Source: Bacteroides oleiciplenus YIT 12058
GTDB lineage: Bacteria > Bacteroidota > Bacteroidia > Bacteroidales > Bacteroidaceae
Assembly (NCBI RefSeq): GCF_000315485.1
Contig: NZ_JH992947.1
Span: 1-64,000 of the forward strand
Direction of reading: 5' to 3'
Length of the DNA: 64,000 bases
The notes under the pieces are model-generated. The model had not been told where the DNA came from. It made no database searches and worked only from the letters and a program-made list of their open reading frames with translations. This document shows, piece by piece, positions 1 through 9,293 of this stretch. Position 1 is the first letter of the stretch. Every line of letters begins with the position of its first letter. The position numbers and the translations under genes were made by a program.

Positions 1-21
1 GTAACCATTCTATTTTCCGCC
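1..21. repeat. IS66 left terminal inverted repeat
   Basis: Begins GTAACCATTC and is the exact reverse complement of 2730-2750 over 21 bp. The next base pair inward does not match. Confidence 0.95.
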
Positions 22-28
22 ACGACAA

Positions 29-57
29 TTTTATCGGCTGTTTTTCAGCCGATAAAA
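29..57. terminator. perfect 12-bp hairpin downstream of tnpC
   Basis: TTTTATCGGCTG (29-40), a five-T loop, and its exact complement (46-57). It lies between the tnpC stop and the IS left end. The U-tract is weak in both directions, so it may be a terminator or an insulator against outside transcription. The structure is seen directly; its function is inferred. Confidence 0.55.
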
Positions 58-87
58 TAAAAATATCCGTAAGAAAATATTTTTGTT

Positions 88-1869
88 TTAACATTCCGAT
101 TGATAAAAACATGGCAGAAGGGCTTTTTTGTCGCAGTCCTTACCATGAAGAATACATTCAAACAAGTGCTTCAGGTAATCCTGAGGATCTATGTCATTAA
201 GCTTACAGCTTTCTATCAGAGAAAAGATGAATGCCGAGTTTCCTGCTGCATCCTCACTGCCTATGTTCATACAGTTCTTGAGCAGCAGCTTTACAGGTTT
301 CATCCTTTGCTCACAGAGGTTGTTCGATATTTCCGCCGCACCGTCCTTGAGGATATTTTTCAGGGATTTCCACTGGTTTATCGTATAGTTCACAGCCTTT
401 CTCATCAGTTCGTTTGCCATGAGTTTAGTATCCTGCATCATCATGACCACCTTATGATGGATACGTTCAAGAATAGGTCTCGTAAGCTTAAGTCTTTTTT
501 CCTTAATCTGCTCACCGCTGAGTTTCATTGTGCGGAACAAGTCTTCATTTCTGAACATATCACCGATAGGGTCTATTATATCCATCGCAGTTCTGTCTGA
601 TGGCAAGGCATCGACCCACAGCCTCCTGCAGTGTGTCCAGCATCCTATATGAAGCACCTTTGAGTCTTCTCCGTCGAACATCCTGTAAACCGTATATCCG
701 TCTGTAGATACAGATCCCATAAAATGTTCAAGGAAGGTCTTTGCTACATCAGAGGCTCTGCTGCCGTTATTGTAATGATAGTAAACCAACTTGACATGCT
801 TTGCAAAGAAAGCCCATAAATACTTTCTCCTGTAAGCCTTGCCTTCCGGTGTTTCAACTCCGACAAGCTCGGTCGTCTCGTCAACCATAAGGTATTTTGC
901 CTGTTGTACAAACTCCTTGAAGACATCTTCCATAAACTCCCTAAGCCTGGAGATTCCGTTATGGATATAGCCGTTCAGCGTGGTATTGCTTATGTGGATG
1001 CCTTCTCTTGCAAGCAGTCTTATCTGTCTGTTCTCAGGCATACTGAAGTCATATTTCAGACAAAGCAGACGGGCAAGCAAATCAGGGGAAAAGATTCCTC
1101 CAAGGTTTTTCAAGGGATGCTCCATCGTGTTAGTGAAAGTGCCGTCTGCAAGCTTTACCCTTGCCACCTTGTACACATGCTCCACGTTATGAGCACGCAC
1201 ATGTTCTATAAACCTGTATTCCCACACATCAGCCATTCCGTTACGCTTCATAAGCCTTGCACCATCCGGGAGTTGGTAATAGTCTTCTATTTCATGAACA
1301 ATTACCTTATCCACCTTTAGTCTGCTCTTTTCTGCACGGGGAGCAGTTTCCTTTTTCCTTGAAGGCCTGCAGTTCTGTGCAGGTACGTTACCGGAAGAGG
1401 TATTGCTGCCGGTACCGTTACCATCGGTCTTATTATCATCATCACCTTTCTTGCCAGAACCGTCGTACTCGGACTTCTCCATTGCAGACTTGTCAATGTT
1501 ACGGTTGTTCAGCAGCCTTCTTTGCTCTGAGGTACGGCCGAAACGGTGTTTCCTGCTGCCCTCAAGCTGAAGCCTGAGATTGGATATCTCATTTGCCAGC
1601 ATCATGTTCACCTCGTCTTTTGCCTCAAGCTGCTTTCTCATAAGTTCCATCTCTTTCCTGTAATGTTCAACCGTACTCGATTGCTTTTCGAGGGATTCTT
1701 TGAGGTCATTGATTGTATCAACCATAGCCTTGGAGTTCTCTTTGTTTGATTCTTCAATAGCCTTAAGCCTCGCAATCAGTTCGTTTACCTGTTTGCGAAG
1801 CCCTGCCTTTTCCTCATTCGCCAGACCCAGCTGGCAGCAAAGTAACTCGTATGCCCTTTCATCAATCAT
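88..1869 (-). CDS. tnpC: IS66 transposase TnpC (DDE type)
   Basis: 593 aa DDE transposase that cuts and joins the IS ends. Order seen: an N-terminal leucine-zipper-like coiled coil (about 20-105), a low-complexity Gly/Asp/Asn-rich linker (about 135-165), then the catalytic core. The DDE residues are D330 in LMVDET, D390 in STDGYTVY and E520 in NNLCEQ; the conserved CWTHCRR motif follows D390. The zinc-finger cysteines often found after the coiled coil in IS66 transposases are missing (the region near 195-215 has none). Third gene of the tnpA-tnpB-tnpC unit. Confidence 0.95.
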   Translation of the reverse strand: MIDERAYELLCCQLGLANEEKAGLRKQVNELIARLKAIEESNKENSKAMVDTINDLKESLEKQSSTVEHYRKEMELMRKQLEAKDEVNMMLANEISNLRLQLEGSRKHRFGRTSEQRRLLNNRNIDKSAMEKSEYDGSGKKGDDDNKTDGNGTGSNTSSGNVPAQNCRPSRKKETAPRAEKSRLKVDKVIVHEIEDYYQLPDGARLMKRNGMADVWEYRFIEHVRAHNVEHVYKVARVKLADGTFTNTMEHPLKNLGGIFSPDLLARLLCLKYDFSMPENRQIRLLAREGIHISNTTLNGYIHNGISRLREFMEDVFKEFVQQAKYLMVDETTELVGVETPEGKAYRRKYLWAFFAKHVKLVYYHYNNGSRASDVAKTFLEHFMGSVSTDGYTVYRMFDGEDSKVLHIGCWTHCRRLWVDALPSDRTAMDIIDPIGDMFRNEDLFRTMKLSGEQIKEKRLKLTRPILERIHHKVVMMMQDTKLMANELMRKAVNYTINQWKSLKNILKDGAAEISNNLCEQRMKPVKLLLKNCMNIGSEDAAGNSAFIFSLIESCKLNDIDPQDYLKHLFECILHGKDCDKKALLPCFYQSEC

Positions 1870-1956
1870 GATATAAAGGTACGAAAAATCAGGCAGTTAC
1901 GCAAACTTTTTATCGTTTATTTTTGCATCATTTTGTTGATAATCAATGTATTAATA

Positions 1957-2301
1957 TTAATCTTTCGGACTAACGTACATCTTGTCAACTACTATACTTT
2001 CAGTAAGATAGGCCATGTCCGACCATTGTATCCGGTAGCATTTGGAAACTTCATCAAACACAGGTTTCTTGAACTTTCCCATGACAGGACGTTTCTCGTA
2101 AAGCACATAAAAACCGCGTTCGTAATGAAGTATCTTAACGACCTTCCGGTTCCTGGACATGAACATATATACATTGGATGCATCGCTCGGGTCAAGTGAC
2201 ATCTCTTCCCTTATACTCTCACACAGACGGAAGATTCCTTTCCGCAAATCCACATTACCGTTAAACAGGTAATAGTTCAGGTTAGCACTCAGTCCAAGCA
2301 T
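1957..2301 (-). CDS. tnpB: IS66 accessory protein TnpB (Orf2 family)
   Basis: 114 aa, full length for the IS66 Orf2 family, which is required for transposition although its exact role is unclear. Family hallmarks seen are the N-terminal FNGNVDLRKGIFRLC stretch and the central NVYMFMSRNRKVVKIL stretch followed by GFYVLYEKR. It starts one base after the tnpA stop region (tnpA ends at 2303), consistent with translational coupling. An 87-bp gap with no gene separates it from tnpC. Confidence 0.93.
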   Translation of the reverse strand: MLGLSANLNYYLFNGNVDLRKGIFRLCESIREEMSLDPSDASNVYMFMSRNRKVVKILHYERGFYVLYEKRPVMGKFKKPVFDEVSKCYRIQWSDMAYLTESIVVDKMYVSPKD

Positions 2302-2302
2302 A

Positions 2303-2677
2303 TCATCCTATCATTTTATTAAGCAACAGGCTCAAGTCAAGAACTGTGGTGTTTCTCAGGAACAGTGTGGCACCTGATGTCAATTGCAGTTTTACCCACT
2401 TAATCGGAGATTCACCTTCAGGTTGTTTCACCTCCAACTTTACGGTTGGACTGTTGCAAGGCTTGCCGGTTATCCGGACTTTGGCAACCTTGGGTTGCTC
2501 AACCTGAACTGTCTTGCCTAACTTTTCGCTCCATAGCTGATGACGCTGCCAGTTCATGAACTTGTCGTAATTTACTCCATAATCCGCACAGAACTCACGA
2601 AGATCCTTGGTCTCACTGCATAACTGATAGAGGTCATATACCTCCTGGTAGTTTACTTTTTCTTTTGCCATAATCAT
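2303..2677 (-). CDS. tnpA: IS66 accessory protein TnpA
   Basis: 124 aa. It occupies the tnpA position of IS66 and has an N-terminal helical segment (YQEVYDLYQLCSETKDLREF) of the helix-turn-helix type seen in the family. The C-terminal half (about 85-124) is a compact beta-rich segment ending LDLSLLLNKMIG. The start may be the ATG at 2677 or the second ATG at 2671 (MAKEKVNY). A consensus promoter lies 22-53 bp upstream, inside the element. Confidence 0.85.
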   Translation of the reverse strand: MIMAKEKVNYQEVYDLYQLCSETKDLREFCADYGVNYDKFMNWQRHQLWSEKLGKTVQVEQPKVAKVRITGKPCNSPTVKLEVKQPEGESPIKWVKLQLTSGATLFLRNTTVLDLSLLLNKMIG

Positions 2678-2698
2678 TGTTGTTTAAGGGTTACGGCG

Positions 2699-2730
2699 CA
2701 AAGGTAGGTTTAGGGAACATGCGTGTCAAG
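2699..2730 (-). promoter_or_regulatory. tnpA promoter
   Basis: On the minus strand, CTTG (2727-2730), a 20-nt spacer and TACCTTTG (2699-2706) match the Bacteroides -33/-7 consensus (TTTG, TAnnTTTG). It lies just inside the right IS end and would drive tnpABC. Confidence 0.6.
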
Positions 2731-2750
2731 GCGGAAAATAGAATGGTTAC
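2730..2750. repeat. IS66 right terminal inverted repeat
   Basis: Ends GAATGGTTAC and is the exact reverse complement of bases 1-21. Its inner edge overlaps the predicted -33 box of the tnpA promoter. Confidence 0.95.
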
Positions 2751-2799
2751 TTTATACTTAACTTTCTTGCTTACAGAATGTGGTATTATATTTAAAAAT

Positions 2800-5094
2800 C
2801 TACTTTCCTACTGCTATCTTTTCAGTTAAAACCTTATCTCCAATAATAACACGAGTTACATACATACCAGACGTCCATCCAGAAGTATCCATTATATAAG
2901 ACAAACTCGTTAATCTTTTAACTTCCAAAACTTTTGTTCCATAAGCTACATTGTATACTTCCAAACTCCAGTCCAGATTGCTCCTCTCTCTTATTTCATC
3001 ATTAGTAACTAACTGTATTTCCTTAATATTCTCTGAAGGAGAAAGCACTTTCAATGAATAAGCAGAAACTGGTGCATTTCCGTTACCAGTATAAGAAAAG
3101 AATATTATTCGTTTCTTTTTGCATACGCCTTCACCATCAAGTATAAAAGCAAAAGGTAAACCGCCAGAACGATATGGTAATTGAAATTCTAAAGTCTTTG
3201 TTGGTCGGTGATAGTTCCAAAATAAAGGTTTATGAGTAATTCCACCTGAAGAGTCATAATAGATATCTTTGTCATAGTCACTGTTAAAAATTACACGAAC
3301 CATACAACCTTGATGTACAAATGTAGAGTTCTCTACTCTGCCACTTATGCTCGGATGATTAACCCCATAAAAAGTACAAGCCTCTTGTATATAGGTTGCA
3401 TAAGGATAGGATTTTGTATCAGATATAACTTCTTTTGATAAAGTCCATAAAGTATTTCCATTATAGACTATCTTTGCTATTAAATTTGCATTGTAAGGAT
3501 AATAATATTTATTTTTTATAGTGCATTGATTAGGTACTGGATAATTAGTGTAAAACTGTGGTCGTGGTGCACTATTTGGTTCAGTTGGATATTCCCATAT
3601 CACCATTGCATTAGCTGGCAAATTCTTGATATAATAAGTACTACTATCACAAATAAATTTAGTTCCTACTATTTCTGGAATCAATTCTCTCGCTTCTAAC
3701 TGCATCATACCAGCATTGCTTGAATCTAACCAATCCTTTAATCTGCGAGTAGCCGTACTTCCATAATCCCACGATTTATCAAAACGCCCATAATACCGAG
3801 TTGCTGGAGCACAACCCGGTTCGCCTCCATGCAATTGGCCCACAACCAAATGATTTTGATTCATTAGAGGTGAACCAGACGAACCTCGTTCAGTTGTACC
3901 AATATCAAATATTGTTTCCCAATGCGTATTTTCCATAGTTGTCGAAATAATATTTCCATTCTCATCTGTCCAATTTAGTTTCTTACTATAATTTTTTACC
4001 GCATTATTTTCAACGGATATTTTCTTTATATCGCCACGCGGATGATGAATACCAACAGCATTAGCAGCGGGAGCAGTGTTTCTTGTCCATCCCAAATAAT
4101 AAGGTATATATCCATTTATATTCTTAACAGATTCCACCAGTTCCAACAAAGCAAAATCAGTATAAGCACTATTAGCTATAAGCTTTGCACCAGTAGAGCT
4201 CGGCGAGTTAGATATATTAGTATCAGAACAATCAGGACTTTCATAATTCCAATAAAAAATTAATTGATTTAGTTGATTTTTCCCTTGTGAATCATAACCC
4301 AAAAAGCAATGATCAGCTGATAAAAAATAATCTTTCTGCGAAGTACTATTAATTAGTGCTCCACTACATACACCCAACGTAGAAGCATTATATATACAGG
4401 CTACAGCTCTTTTTTCTTTTTGCCAATCAATTCCAAGTGGACAATTAACATTAACATTACAAGGCAAAGATGTATTAAACATCGAACGAGTTATAATATT
4501 GCCTTGGGCAGCAAGAACATTTTTATAAATATAGCCAATCTTCTGAACTGAAATAACTCCCGTTTCCACTCCAATAGGTTCATAATATTCAAGCACAATA
4601 TCTTCTCCTGCCACAAATCCTGTTGCAAAATCTACAGGATTTTCCTGCGTACCTTTATTATTAAAGCTTGTAAAAGCCCCTATGCAGAATGTTTTATCTA
4701 CATTATAAATAAAGAATTTAGCGCCTTCCGGCATCCAAAATTTATCATAACTGATAGTCATAGCCTTTGCCCCTGATGCATGTAGTTGCAGACGCCAAAC
4801 ACGTATACTATCCCCCATAACTTGCCAATGACCTGAATTTTGAAGATTATAACTCACAGAAAGAGGTAAGCCAACACGATAAGGGATATCAATACCCACA
4901 AATAAGCTATCCTCATGTAATGCTTCAGCTACATCAGGAACAGACAAATTAATCACATCACTCGAACGAGTAGAGAATAAAGAAGATGAAAAACTCGGAG
5001 GTAGTTCATTAGTGCTAATCTGAGCATGAGCACTGACTGAGAAGATTGCAATAAGAGAAAATGTAAAACTCTTCAATAAAGCTTTTGTTTTCAT
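2800..5094 (-). CDS. secreted trypsin-like serine protease with T9SS-like tail
   Basis: 764 aa. A signal peptide (about 1-24, ending SAHAQ) is followed by a beta-rich N-terminal domain and an S1 protease domain resembling bacterial lysyl endopeptidases. The triad is visible: H262 in SADHC, D313 in TDFALLEL and S406 in RGSSGSP, followed by VVGQLHGG. Cysteines near 212-296 could form disulfides. The last ~80 residues end with a SGMYVTRVIIGDKVLTEK pattern like a type IX secretion sorting domain (Por_Secre_tail), unexpected in gut Bacteroides. It stands alone between the IS66 element and a 222-bp gap. Peptidase class is confident; cleavage specificity is not. Confidence 0.85.
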   Translation of the reverse strand: MKTKALLKSFTFSLIAIFSVSAHAQISTNELPPSFSSSLFSTRSSDVINLSVPDVAEALHEDSLFVGIDIPYRVGLPLSVSYNLQNSGHWQVMGDSIRVWRLQLHASGAKAMTISYDKFWMPEGAKFFIYNVDKTFCIGAFTSFNNKGTQENPVDFATGFVAGEDIVLEYYEPIGVETGVISVQKIGYIYKNVLAAQGNIITRSMFNTSLPCNVNVNCPLGIDWQKEKRAVACIYNASTLGVCSGALINSTSQKDYFLSADHCFLGYDSQGKNQLNQLIFYWNYESPDCSDTNISNSPSSTGAKLIANSAYTDFALLELVESVKNINGYIPYYLGWTRNTAPAANAVGIHHPRGDIKKISVENNAVKNYSKKLNWTDENGNIISTTMENTHWETIFDIGTTERGSSGSPLMNQNHLVVGQLHGGEPGCAPATRYYGRFDKSWDYGSTATRRLKDWLDSSNAGMMQLEARELIPEIVGTKFICDSSTYYIKNLPANAMVIWEYPTEPNSAPRPQFYTNYPVPNQCTIKNKYYYPYNANLIAKIVYNGNTLWTLSKEVISDTKSYPYATYIQEACTFYGVNHPSISGRVENSTFVHQGCMVRVIFNSDYDKDIYYDSSGGITHKPLFWNYHRPTKTLEFQLPYRSGGLPFAFILDGEGVCKKKRIIFFSYTGNGNAPVSAYSLKVLSPSENIKEIQLVTNDEIRERSNLDWSLEVYNVAYGTKVLEVKRLTSLSYIMDTSGWTSGMYVTRVIIGDKVLTEKIAVGK

Positions 5095-5117
5095 AGTATT
5101 ATATTTTTGTTCATCAA

Positions 5118-5125
5118 CAAAAATA
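5118..5125 (-). promoter_or_regulatory. candidate -7 box for the protease gene
   Basis: TATTTTTG on the minus strand, 24 bp before the start codon, fits TAnnTTTG. The best -33 candidate (TTTG at 5149-5152) has a long 23-nt spacer, so this is tentative. The rest of 5095-5316 is AT-rich with nothing else recognised. Confidence 0.35.
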
Positions 5126-5316
5126 ATACACTAATAAGATATAAGTGACAAAAGAGTATGGACAAACAGGTATAATATAGAATACTAGCAATCAGCATAT
5201 TAAACAAAAAGAATCTATTTTCAGTGGACAATTACTATAGCCATATTAACAATATCATACTATTTTAAGAGGTTTATCATTCATACAAGCCCCCAAAGCA
5301 CCTCCCACTTTCCACT

Positions 5317-6459
5317 TCATTGAACGTTTTCATACCTTTTTTTAACATTCATGAATTCTGTCACTGTCTCCCAGTACTGCTTTTTGTTCTGTGGACGCGG
5401 ATGCCAGTCCGGATCAGGGCTATTACGAACAGCCTCCTCCCAGTTTCCGTCATTCATAAATTTATAATCAATAGTGCAGGAAGATAATTCCTTTATAGGT
5501 TTAAGAAATATATATCCATCAAACAAATCAGCTAAAGTAAAGTCTGTATACCCCATTGAGTAGTAACTATGATCACGTAATTCTCCTATAAGCGACTCCT
5601 TCAAATCAAAACCAACAGGTTTATTGTTGTGTCTGCTCATTATCACTTCCAATTTTCCTACTGCTGGAGAAACCAATGCAGGCTGATGATTGGGATAATT
5701 AAAAAAAGGTTGATGTAAAGCCACAGAAACTACTCTCGTATCATATTTTGAATAGAGCAAATTTCCTAAGAAAAGCTTCTCATAGCGCACAAAACCAGGA
5801 GAAGTATAATCATAATAAGGAAAACGATAGGATGTAAATGCATGAATTGTCCCTGTCAAAACCAATATTTTTTCATGGCAAGACAACACTTCACGTTCTA
5901 AAAGTGCACATCTGAAATCTTCCGTATTCCCCAAAGGAAAAACTTTCTTCATATTTTCCGGTGTTCTCACCTTTTCAAACGCTTCCCAATTATACCGATA
6001 ACTGATATTTAAAATACGGAACCTTCTCGCTTGTTCCGGTAACGAACGATTCCACTCCCATGCAGCCTTATAAATACTCATATACTCGACGATAGCCCAT
6101 CGGGTATTATAATTAAACATCAACTGACGAGCTAATTGTTCATCATACTTTGGTGCATTTATCAATGAATCTAATTGTCGTTGATCTTCATATGCTCCGA
6201 ACTCCATTCCCAACATATAAATACCATTCTCATATAATTTAGGTATCATGTTTCGAACAAAATCCAAATTCTCTTTCACCCCATGATCTTCAGCCAACAA
6301 AACAATGTCTGCTTCCTTAAATTTAGATATCAAATAATCATCTGGGCTCATCGCTTCACTCTGCAAATAAGCAACAGTAGCATCCTGCATCTTATCTTGA
6401 GCATTCAGTACTATCGAAAAAGACCATAAAAGAAATAATATATTTATTTTCTTCGCCAT
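5317..6459 (-). CDS. exported EreA/ChaN-like protein of unknown function
   Basis: 380 aa with a signal peptide (about 1-21, ending VLNAQ). Residues 48-95 (ADIVLLAEDHG, a helix, then YMLGMEFG) match the start of the erythromycin esterase/ChaN-like fold, with E57 and H59 at the usual metal or catalytic position. A second conserved strand is VLVLTGTIHA near 198. Members have varied or unknown activities, so no substrate is claimed. It starts 14 bp after the esterase-GH13 gene and is probably co-transcribed with it, which suggests a periplasmic role linked to that locus. Antibiotic resistance is not supported by context. Confidence 0.6.
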   Translation of the reverse strand: MAKKINILFLLWSFSIVLNAQDKMQDATVAYLQSEAMSPDDYLISKFKEADIVLLAEDHGVKENLDFVRNMIPKLYENGIYMLGMEFGAYEDQRQLDSLINAPKYDEQLARQLMFNYNTRWAIVEYMSIYKAAWEWNRSLPEQARRFRILNISYRYNWEAFEKVRTPENMKKVFPLGNTEDFRCALLEREVLSCHEKILVLTGTIHAFTSYRFPYYDYTSPGFVRYEKLFLGNLLYSKYDTRVVSVALHQPFFNYPNHQPALVSPAVGKLEVIMSRHNNKPVGFDLKESLIGELRDHSYYSMGYTDFTLADLFDGYIFLKPIKELSSCTIDYKFMNDGNWEEAVRNSPDPDWHPRPQNKKQYWETVTEFMNVKKRYENVQ

Positions 6460-6473
6460 TCCATTCTCCCCCT

Positions 6474-9158
6474 TTACAATTCAAGTACTAATACTCCTTT
6501 AGGTTCCAAAAACAGTTTATCAACCAATTGCACAACGCGATCGGTCAAAACATCTTTTGCCTTTTTTTTACCGTCCAATACTTCCTTATAGTGTTCCAAT
6601 TCCACATTAATGGCTTCACTTATTCCATTCATAAGAACCAATATACTTTTCCCATTATAAGAACGTTCATATACATACACATTGTTACGAGGCATAAAGT
6701 GTTTCATCTTCCCCTTAGAGATGATTTCATTTCCTTTGCGCCATTGCAGTAGTTTCTTCATAAAATCAAAAGATTCTTGCTGCATGGCAGTTCTACCACT
6801 TACTTCAAACAAACTGGATATATCCTCTTTCCAACCACCAGTCATATCAGGACGAATATAACCAAAATCAATCTTTGTATTTCCAGTCATCAATAATTCT
6901 TGTCCATAATACAGTTGTGGAATACCCGGAATCGTCAATAGTAGCACAATCCCTTGTTTATAAGCATTAAGGTTCGTCGGAACCTCAAACAAGAAACGAT
7001 CCGTATCATGATTCTCAAACAAGCGCATCACATTATTAATATCAGGATAGCAGAAATCATAGGCCAAATGTTCAAATACAAGCTGCAACCCCGTATTCCA
7101 CGAAGTTTCATCATGAAAGGCTTTGCTTGCTATTGATTGTAAATGAAAATCCATTACAGATTTTAATTTTGTATTCGCTTGTTTATTGAAAGCATTTTTT
7201 TGCTGCCAATAAGCAGTACCTGTAGAATTAGTAATCATTACTTCACCCACAATATTCAAATTAGGATATTCTTCGAAAATTTCCTTGCACCAACGTTCCA
7301 TCATTTCACTATCCGAATAAGGATACGTGTCTTGACGAATGCCATTCAAATTTGCATATTCAATCCACCAAATAGAGTTCTGAATCAGATAATCTGCTAC
7401 ATAACGGTTTCTTTGGTTTAAGTCAGGCATAGTAGGCACAAACCATCCATCCGTCATTTCCAGTTTGTCTATATCAGAAGCATAAGGATCAAAAAAGATA
7501 GTTTTGTTATGATTGGTCTGCACGTATTTAAATGGATTATTAAACCAATCGCGCATTGGCTTGTCAATCATCCATTGATGATTACTTCCACAATGGTTAA
7601 AGACCATATCCATTATTAATTTCATGCCACGCTGATGCATTGTTTCTGCTAAATGAGCATAGTCCTCATTAGTTCCCAAACGCGGATCTATTTTATAATA
7701 ATCCGTTGAAGCATAACCATGGTAAGACCCCTCTCCCATATCATTTTCCAGTACAGGAGTTGTCCAAATGGCAGTAACACCCAAACTATCCAAGTAGTCA
7801 AGATGTTGCATAATACCTGCCAAATCACCTCCATGTCGGGCATTTATATCTTCACGATTTACCGTATAAGGATACTTCATTTTTATCCGGTCATTACTTT
7901 CATCACCATTGGCAAAACGATCAGGCATCAACAAATAAACGACATCTGAAGAATCAAATCCAATCTTATCTTCACCTTTTCCTTGACGTTCTTTTAATTC
8001 ATAAATGTACTTCAGTTTATTTTTCCCTTTCACAAAATCAATGGAAAACTTCCCTGGTTGCGCATTCTTGATATCCAAATACAAAATCAAATAATTAGGA
8101 CTTTCCATTGGATGCACACTTTTCAATACTACATTAGTTTGATTGATAACCGGTTTATATGTAGCTATATTAGTGCCATAAACCATTAACTGTAACTGAG
8201 TATTTTTCATTCCACACCACCAGAAAGCAGGCTCTACCCTTTCCACTTTCTCCATCTTTTCGTTACCCATAAGAAATTGCAATGGATTATCCAAACGCTT
8301 TCTCCAGTCTTCTTCCAAATGCCCCGCCCCTTGAAAGACCTTCGAAACCCACATAGGTTCACTCCATCCTTTCCGGCGCATTAGTTTATCCAATTCATCC
8401 TGGTAAGGAGGGTAGAATGCGTCTAAAGTTGCATCTCCTCTATCCATATATATTCTACGACTATTGCTTTGAGGCAAATGTTCCGAAAGATAATCCCTAA
8501 AAGCCGCCGACCACTTATCTGCTTTTTCTTTTATTGCTTTGTCATTGCTCAATACCATCGGCACATGAGTTGACAGACAAGCAGCCCCTCCAAACACATT
8601 CGGGTACTCACAAATTGCATAAAGAGAAATCAGACCTCCCATACTCGACCCCATCACAAAGGTGTGTTCCACCCCCTTATTAGTAGAATATTCCTTATCC
8701 ATAAAAGGTTTCACTTCTTCCACCAAGAAACGCAGATAATTATCAGCATTAAAATGAGCATCTTCCGGAATATTCTCAGCAGGCAAATATTTCAATGTTT
8801 TCTGAGGGAAGTAATCTTCATATCTTGTTGCCGGAATATTGGCTACTCCAACAATAATACACGAATTAATTCTCTTTTCATCTAAAAGTTTCCCTACTAC
8901 CTCATCTATTCCCCATTCTTGTTTATTCCATGTATAATTTGCATCGAAAAGCATTTGACCATCGTGCATATAAAGAACATCATACTTCTTCTTGGCTGAA
9001 TAATCGGAGGGTAACCAGACGAAAACATCACGGGGGGCGACAATGGAAGATTGGAAGTTAGGATATTCCACTAACTTTCCGGATGAAACAGTCTGTTGGG
9101 CATCACTTTGTTGAAACACCAATAAAAGTGGAAGTAATATTAATAAAAATCTAGTCAT
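6474..9158 (-). CDS. esterase-GH13 alpha-amylase fusion (neopullulanase-like)
   Basis: 894 aa with a signal peptide (about 1-20). Residues 25-300 are an alpha/beta-hydrolase of the Esterase D/PF00756 type, with nucleophile S172 in GSSMGG and a likely H280 in GAGHLEED. Residues 305-390 are the beta-sandwich N-domain of SusA/cyclomaltodextrinase enzymes (PAFWWCGMK). Residues 400-894 are GH13 with D610 (GIRQD), E639 (IVGEV) and D718 (ENHDTD). It probably cleaves alpha-1,4-glucan in the periplasm; the esterase could remove acyl groups. It follows susCDEF but a terminator separates them, so it may have its own promoter. Both active sites look intact. Confidence 0.88.
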   Translation of the reverse strand: MTRFLLILLPLLLVFQQSDAQQTVSSGKLVEYPNFQSSIVAPRDVFVWLPSDYSAKKKYDVLYMHDGQMLFDANYTWNKQEWGIDEVVGKLLDEKRINSCIIVGVANIPATRYEDYFPQKTLKYLPAENIPEDAHFNADNYLRFLVEEVKPFMDKEYSTNKGVEHTFVMGSSMGGLISLYAICEYPNVFGGAACLSTHVPMVLSNDKAIKEKADKWSAAFRDYLSEHLPQSNSRRIYMDRGDATLDAFYPPYQDELDKLMRRKGWSEPMWVSKVFQGAGHLEEDWRKRLDNPLQFLMGNEKMEKVERVEPAFWWCGMKNTQLQLMVYGTNIATYKPVINQTNVVLKSVHPMESPNYLILYLDIKNAQPGKFSIDFVKGKNKLKYIYELKERQGKGEDKIGFDSSDVVYLLMPDRFANGDESNDRIKMKYPYTVNREDINARHGGDLAGIMQHLDYLDSLGVTAIWTTPVLENDMGEGSYHGYASTDYYKIDPRLGTNEDYAHLAETMHQRGMKLIMDMVFNHCGSNHQWMIDKPMRDWFNNPFKYVQTNHNKTIFFDPYASDIDKLEMTDGWFVPTMPDLNQRNRYVADYLIQNSIWWIEYANLNGIRQDTYPYSDSEMMERWCKEIFEEYPNLNIVGEVMITNSTGTAYWQQKNAFNKQANTKLKSVMDFHLQSIASKAFHDETSWNTGLQLVFEHLAYDFCYPDINNVMRLFENHDTDRFLFEVPTNLNAYKQGIVLLLTIPGIPQLYYGQELLMTGNTKIDFGYIRPDMTGGWKEDISSLFEVSGRTAMQQESFDFMKKLLQWRKGNEIISKGKMKHFMPRNNVYVYERSYNGKSILVLMNGISEAINVELEHYKEVLDGKKKAKDVLTDRVVQLVDKLFLEPKGVLVLEL

Positions 9159-9230
9159 AGTGTTATATTAAAAAGCAGTTATTAGACATAAATAGAGTTC
9201 GAACTATTACTCGTCAGACACGTTTGTCTT

Positions 9231-9266
9231 ATAAAAAAGGCAAGAGTTCAATGGAACCCTTGCCTT
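9231..9266 (-). terminator. rho-independent terminator after the susF-like gene
   Basis: AAGGCAAG (9237-9244) pairs with CTTGCCTT (9259-9266), extended by GTTC/GAAC inside. On the minus strand the stem is followed by a T run (complement of 9233-9238). It would end or attenuate the susCDEF transcript before the esterase-GH13 gene. Confidence 0.7.
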
Positions 9267-9293
9267 ATTCTTTATTCAAGGTCAATAATTCTG

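Larger units (their letters stand above)
1..2750 (-). mobile_element. IS66-family insertion sequence, complete
   Basis: Three minus-strand genes in the standard IS66 order (tnpA, tnpB, tnpC) lie between perfect 21-bp terminal inverted repeats at 1-21 and 2730-2750. The ends begin GTAA, as is usual for this family. All three frames are open and the DDE triad is intact, so the element may be active. IS66 elements normally make 8-bp target duplications; the right flank 2751-2758 is TTTATACT, but the left flank is outside the window and cannot be compared. The element sits 49 bp beyond the stop codon of the secreted protease gene, so it does not break that frame. Confidence 0.95.

Noticed and set aside
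5317..6459. Reading the EreA-like protein as a macrolide resistance gene.
   Set aside because: Similarity is limited to the fold and the EDH-type motif, and its neighbours are glycan genes; members of this superfamily have many roles.
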